A stretch of DNA of 64,000 bases, from contig NW_025335568.1 of NCBI RefSeq assembly GCF_004798865.1, positions 53,485,486 to 53,549,485 of the forward strand, written 5' to 3'. Positions 59,373 to 64,000 of the stretch are shown in pieces (the first letter of the stretch is position 1; each line of letters starts with the position of its first letter). The notes under the pieces were generated by a model, which was not told where the DNA came from, did not search any database, and saw nothing but the letters and a program-made list of their open reading frames with translations. Source of the stretch: Varanus komodoensis (taxonomy: Eukaryota > Chordata > Lepidosauria > Squamata > Varanidae). The position numbers were made by a program, and so were the translations under genes.

Positions 59373-61884
59373 ATCAGATAGCAGTTATGGGAAAGGACTC
59401 AGCCTGACCCCCTGGAGAGCTGCTCCTAATCAGAAAACTCAGTACCAGGGTAGGTCAACAAACGGTAAGGCAGACGGTGGAAATTTTTGCTATGGGAGAA
59501 TATCCTGTTCACCCAGTCTTGCAAATATGACTACAAAAATTACTATTCTGCAAACTTTTCTTTTAAAACTAGGTGTCTTGCCCACACATATTGTTATGTA
59601 AGTATTTGTTAATGCCAAATAGTGTTTAACAGGATCTAACAATTTTCTTCTTTATTCCATTTTTTTAAATTAAAGCTGCCTTGCTCCATTTTCTGGAGAT
59701 CCTCATGTGGCACACTCAGCCATGCAGTTGTGATAGCAAGGGATATGGTGCCCGGAGTCCATATTTTTTCTGTAAAACCACATTCAACACACATGCAGGA
59801 CATTGCCTGAGAAATGTTGTGGAATAGGGATTTTATCCCTTTTGTACGTCATCCCATTGCTTCCCATAGCCAGCCAATTGGTATTGGTTTGTATGGCAAG
59901 TCGTACGCTAATTCTTGTTCATGGGTTGAAGGAAAAATAAACAATTCAGTTGATTACTGAAATCTTTGCTGCTTCTGTTATCTTGACATTCCCTACCACA
60001 AAGGTTCAGTTTGGGGCAGTCTGGGTCAGTGCAAGGAACCATAACTTATAGACTTCTTGTTTAGACTTTCAGCGAACATGGAAAACCTCAAAGGAACACA
60101 CTTTTAGTTCCAATTCAAGAGTGCTTCACAAAAGTTCTGGAGGTACGTTTTGACATTGGACAGTCACTGAGATTGGATAAAGCAAAATAACGTTCTACTC
60201 GATGGTCTAGCTTGGCCTTTGGAAACCAGTCTTCTCCTCCACCCACAACAATCTCCTTTCTCCTGAGCAGAGCAAAACGTGGCTGCTACAGTCTGTGTTA
60301 TGTGCTGGCCTGTGTTAGCTAGCAACCTTTCTGATGCAAAAGGAGCATTGCAAACTCATAAGCAAAAGACATCCATCAACTTGGAGAGCCAGCTAATTAG
60401 GGAGATTCCCGAACTTGATTCCAGTCTGGCTCCCCCTCCTCCTTTCCCAACCAAACAAAGTTAGCTCCACCTTCAGGGAAGTTCCTATTACTTGTGGCCT
60501 TGATGCTGGAAATGCCAGATGCTACTCAGCTGGCCTGCTCTTTTGATGTGACATTAAACAATGGGACTGGTTATGTTATATCACTTTTTCTCTGCTCCAC
60601 CCTGATTAGTGGTCTACTTCACAACAGCCATTTGGCTTATCTTGGGGATTGCTAGCCCTGGAATTTCAGCTAAGAATTCCAGCCCCACCTCTTCTTCCAG
60701 TTCAGATTCAGATTCTGAGGTAATCAGCTGGGAATGCTGTATTTTGGGAGAAGTGGAGCCAGTTCCTGTATCGACAGTGCTACCAAATAGAGGCTGTAGC
60801 TAAGGATGTACAAATTAGAAAAATGTGAGCACAACAAGATTCTCTGAATTCCACCTTGAAGCTCATATCCTTTTTAGATTGTGAGGGTGGTTCCTTGCAC
60901 AAAAGTAATGCTTATTTTTGTATGTATCTTGCCAAATGTACATATTAAGTATTTGAATTTTTAAGGAATGTGTTTTTTGTCCATTGGTTAAAATGTTTTT
61001 GTGCACATTTCAAAAGTACATGTTTCATTCTGTTTCATTTACAAGGTTAATATTTGAGTTAAGAGTTACCATCTATTACCTAGTAAAACATTAATGGGCA
61101 AACTCAAACATCTCTGGTATTTAAGGGGTTAATCTGCTGTGGGTACCATTAAACAAAACTTGTGCGTATTCAAAAGTGCTTTGCATATTGTTTAACAGAA
61201 ATGAAAATAAAGAGTTGGCTTAAGATTATAATGCCACTCGGAAAATGCATTTGAGGAAGTAAGATGATATTATAAGAGGATTCGTGACAAGTGCATGAAG
61301 TAAGAATGCCTTATAAAAGCAAGTTTGTTGTTTTTAGAGCCATTAGCAGCATTCTACTGCTTCTTATTATTGGCAGTGGCTTCACAGAATTCTTGTTCCA
61401 AAGTACAAATGCATAATAAATGTATGGGCCATTAGTTACAGCAGGGCTAATGAAACAGCCTATTTCAGGGCTTAAGAGTCAGATCACTCATGTTTAAACA
61501 CTACTGCAGATGTGCAGCAACAGCCTGTTAAGCATTGCAGGGTTCGATAAAAACATATTGCATGCACAAACCAAATATTAATCTGGTGTCGATTTTAAAT
61601 TTCAATAGGATATTCACAAATATTTTCATTTCAAAGTCCCTGGGGTTGGTTGTGCCATATTCTTTGGCCAGCATCCTCCAGGAAAATCATTCCCTTGGCT
61701 ACCTTTAGTAGCAACATAAATGAGGGCTGGGAGCTGCTTGTCTGTGTTAGCATTCTGTCTGTTCAGCTTTTCTACCTTGGGAGGTAGTTTGCACCATAGA
61801 AATGAAATTACAGCTATATCTACAGTTTGTCAGTTCTTTTATTGGGTAAGTTCACATGACACACAAAACCAGTGAAATCTTACC
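59373..61884. other. Intron 2 stretch, mostly unrecognised
   Basis: A short frame at 60609-60803 holds a Ser/Asp run (SSPTSSSSSDSDSEV). It has no other feature of a gene and is not EML4 exon 3. Confidence 0.45.
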
Positions 61885-62060
61885 AATGTGAGTCTGTGGT
61901 GTTGTCCAGACCAAGTTTGGAGTTCCTGAACGGTAGGATTAGTTTTCTGAAACCCTGGAGTAAACCATGGTCTCTTCTAAGGTTTCCATGCTTCACCGTG
62001 GTTTCTCCAGTCATCCAGACCTGGAGTGGCCATTTTACCATGTCTGGTATGGAAACACCC
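61885..62060. repeat. Dispersed repeat shared with 43010-43205
   Basis: gagtctgtggtgttgtccag acca and aaggtttccatgcttcaccg tggtttctccagtcatccag ac match the copy at 43 kb. The copy also holds partial internal complementarity (accatggt, gtccagacc / catccagacctgg). Confidence 0.45.
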
Positions 62061-63022
62061 CTGGCAAGAGGAGCTGTGTTAAGTGGCCATGTCTGTCCTT
62101 TCACCTCTACTAGCCTCAGCTCCCTAGCAACAGACACATTATTGGTCACTTCATTCCCATTGGCCACGTGATCTGACCACCTGGCCGTTTACTTTTGGAA
62201 ATACATGGAGGGAAAAGGGGATCATGGTGGAACTGTTTATTTTAATCTATGTTGGCTGGAGTGGCTGGGAAGTGGCATAGACATGCAGATACACTCAGGA
62301 AGGAGAAGGGAGAGCCTGCCTCAGAGGATGAGAATCTCACTTACAGGGGCAATGGCATAGGGTTCAGTGGTGAGGCTGGGAGGACAGAACAGAGAACATG
62401 GAAACCATGTGGATTGTGTGACATGTTTTGGATTGTGATAGATTGTCTATCCATCACAGTTAAGCATCCTTGGATAAGGTGTGGCATGATGTGCAAATGA
62501 ATCAAAAAGTAGAAAGCAGTTTAGCTTGTAGGCGGGTTAAAAACCAGCAGTGCTAATCTGCAAACCTGTCTGATTAGCAGAAATGTAATTCCTTTGGCCA
62601 GCAACACACACAGGAAGTTTTCAGAACAGCAGAATTCCAGGACAGAACTGACATGCTTTAGCTGGATCCATATTTTATTGGATCCATCTGCTGTTTTAAT
62701 AGTAATTCTGAAAATGTTACAGTAAACAAATGATTTTTCCTTAACAGCATCATAGCTTTAAAGAAAACCTTCAGAAGAAGGCTCCTTTCCAACAAACCAA
62801 AAGTCTTTGTGAAGCTTGGGCTGTCTGTGTAGAAAGTAATCTTGTTTGGAGAAAACAACATAGTTTTGAATGGGTTAAAAATAAGTATTGTCTTGCAAAA
62901 TACTATAAGCCGAGGAACATCCCTTTAGTTACCATTGTCAATAATATACGTGGATGAAATTGCTCACAGGTATAGTAATTAGGGAAGATTTTGAATCCCT
63001 TGTAACCTTTATAATGTGCTCC
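62061..63022. other. Intron 2 stretch, nothing recognised
   Basis: Non-coding sequence up to the start of the perfect inverted repeat. Confidence 0.5.
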
Positions 63023-63203
63023 TTTGAAGATGAAAACCTTGCAAACAGCTTATATTTTGGACTTAATTATTTATTTCATAAGGCATTGGTACGATCAGCC
63101 AGGAACTCTACAGTGCTAATATGAAGTAGCCAAACTACCATACCTTATGAAATAAATAATTAAGTCCAAAATATAAGCTGTTTGCAAGGTTTTCATCTTC
63201 AAA
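63023..63203. repeat. Perfect 61-bp inverted repeat with 59-bp spacer
   Basis: The left arm 63023-63083 (starts tttgaagatgaaaaccttgc, ends atttatttcataagg) and the right arm 63143-63203 are exact complements over 61 bp by direct reading. Pairing stops sharply at both outer ends. The spacer 63084-63142 is not part of any repeat I know. No TIR family or target duplication is evident. Confidence 0.95.
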
Positions 63204-63424
63204 CTGTGTAAGATTGCTAGCTCTTCAGTCTACGCTCGTGCGCCATCCACAGGGCAGCACGGGGCAAGCTAGCGCATCCTCAGAACAGCGAGCGTCCGTC
63301 TGTGGAGTGTCGGCCTCCTCCAGCCTCTCTCCACCACCAGTGCTGCCACTGTCGCTGCAGGTTCAGTGCTCCAGGTCTGACATGGGGCTGGTCCTCACAC
63401 TTCCATTCAGGTCACTAGCTCCTC

Positions 63425-63598
63425 ACCGAGGTGGGCACCCATTTATCTACTCAGGCTTTTACACACTTTTGAACTGCTCAGTAGGCAGGAGCTGGGGCAA
63501 GGCGACGGGAGTTCACCCCACTGTGCAGATTCAAACCGCCAGCTTTCCAGTAGGCAGTTTCAGTGGCTCAGTGGTTTAACCTGCAGTGCCACCTCGCA
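63425..63598 (-). mobile_element. Sauria-type SINE head fragment, antisense
   Basis: The + strand shows acccatttatctactcaggc, gaactgctcagtaggcagga, gctggggcaaggcgacggga, cagattcaaaccgccagctt, and ends in the box A complement gtggtttaacctgcagtgcc acctcgc. The body and tRNA head align with the copy at 27.0 kb; the (ACCTTT) tail half is missing or decayed. The GC-rich stretch at 63226-63400 just before it may be a further decayed part or unrelated. Confidence 0.75.
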
Positions 63599-63600
63599 TT

Positions 63601-63663
63601 CCTATTTTGGATTGAGAATATCAGTCCAGTCCAATCAATCGTCCCTATGTTGGATTGAGAATA
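63601..63663. repeat. 20-bp direct repeat, 43 bp apart
   Basis: cctattttggattgagaata (63601-63620) recurs as cctatgttggattgagaata (63644-63663), with one mismatch. It begins 3 bp past the Sauria SINE head fragment, but the second copy is on the same side, so it is not a target-site duplication. Confidence 0.85.
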
Positions 63664-64000
63664 GAAAGCAGAAATCTTTTCTACAACACTAAGCATGGGG
63701 GACAGGCACTTGCGGAAAAATGTGTGGCGCATCATTGGAGATGATGGGCCATCAGTATTTCAGAGTGATTCGTGCATGTTTAGCCAGTTTTCTTGGACCA
63801 GATTGGGAATTTTAGTGGTCTGGCCACCATTCAGGTTCCCAGTGTGTCTAGGCTGAATATATCAGTGGACATGGCATTTACCTCATTGGAAAGACAGTAA
63901 AGATTCTTTCCTTGATGTCCTGTTGATTGGCTTTGCAACTTGAGGCGATCTTCAAAGCCCATACAGCCCTGTTGCCCCTACCTGGAACAATTGTCAACCA

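Larger units (their letters stand above)
54153..64000 (+). other. EML4: EML4 intron 2, 5' part
   Basis: This runs from the exon 2 donor to the window end. I looked for the Ser/Lys/Pro-rich exon 3 of EML4 (QPSPRAVIPMSCITNG in mammals) and did not find it, so intron 2 exceeds 9.8 kb. Confidence 0.85.

Noticed and set aside
60609-60803. Ser/Asp-rich frame as EML4 exon 3
   Set aside because: Mammalian exon 3 begins with a QPSPRAVIPMSC-type sequence; this frame has only an SSSSSDSDSE run and lacks matching splice phase.

Overview
This is vertebrate nuclear DNA, almost certainly from a squamate reptile (lizard or snake). It has long AT-rich non-coding stretches, a canonical GT-AG spliced exon, and a repeat set typical of squamates: an L2-clade LINE, CR1 3' ends, a Sauria-type SINE with an (ACCTTT)n tail, MIR-like and tRNA-Ala-like SINEs, and Tigger and hAT DNA elements. 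There is no sign of bacterial genes, operons, CRISPR arrays, or rRNA/tRNA genes outside SINE heads.

Only one host coding exon can be supported: 53970-54152 on the + strand. It encodes the N-terminal coiled-coil (trimerisation) segment of EML4, echinoderm microtubule-associated protein-like 4. Its length (183 bp), its phase (1 at both ends) and its protein all match exon 2 of mammalian EML4 as I recall it. Bases 1-53969 are therefore the 3' part of the long intron 1, and 54153-64000 is the start of intron 2. Exon 1 (the CpG-rich promoter exon) lies upstream of the window and exon 3 lies downstream.

Layout. 1-28 kb: intron 1 with scattered old repeats (L2 tails, MIR-like SINEs, CR1, foldback elements, a nested Tigger-like remnant, a probable DIRS-like fossil) and, at 27.0-27.35 kb, a full-length Sauria-type SINE flanked by a perfect 13-bp target-site duplication. 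28.87-32.44 kb: a near-full-length sense-oriented L2-clade LINE with a CpG-rich 5' leader, an endonuclease region, a reverse transcriptase with an intact YADD box, and an (AAATA)n tail. It carries several frameshifts. 32.5-53.9 kb: more intron 1, including SINEs, a 0.7-kb antisense L2 3' fragment, several palindromic MITE-like elements and an 830-bp internally deleted Tigger with clear TIRs, a TA duplication and an open transposase C-terminus. 53.97-54.15 kb: EML4 exon 2. 54.15-64 kb: intron 2 with a hAT remnant carrying a BED-finger-like segment, a palindromic MITE, and a perfect 61-bp inverted repeat around a 59-bp loop at 63.0-63.2 kb.

I found no convincing new gene system. The most unusual structures are the perfect 61-bp inverted repeat in intron 2, the roughly 220-bp imperfect palindrome inside the Tigger element, and a family of foldback elements. 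All would be transcribed as hairpins in EML4 pre-mRNA.
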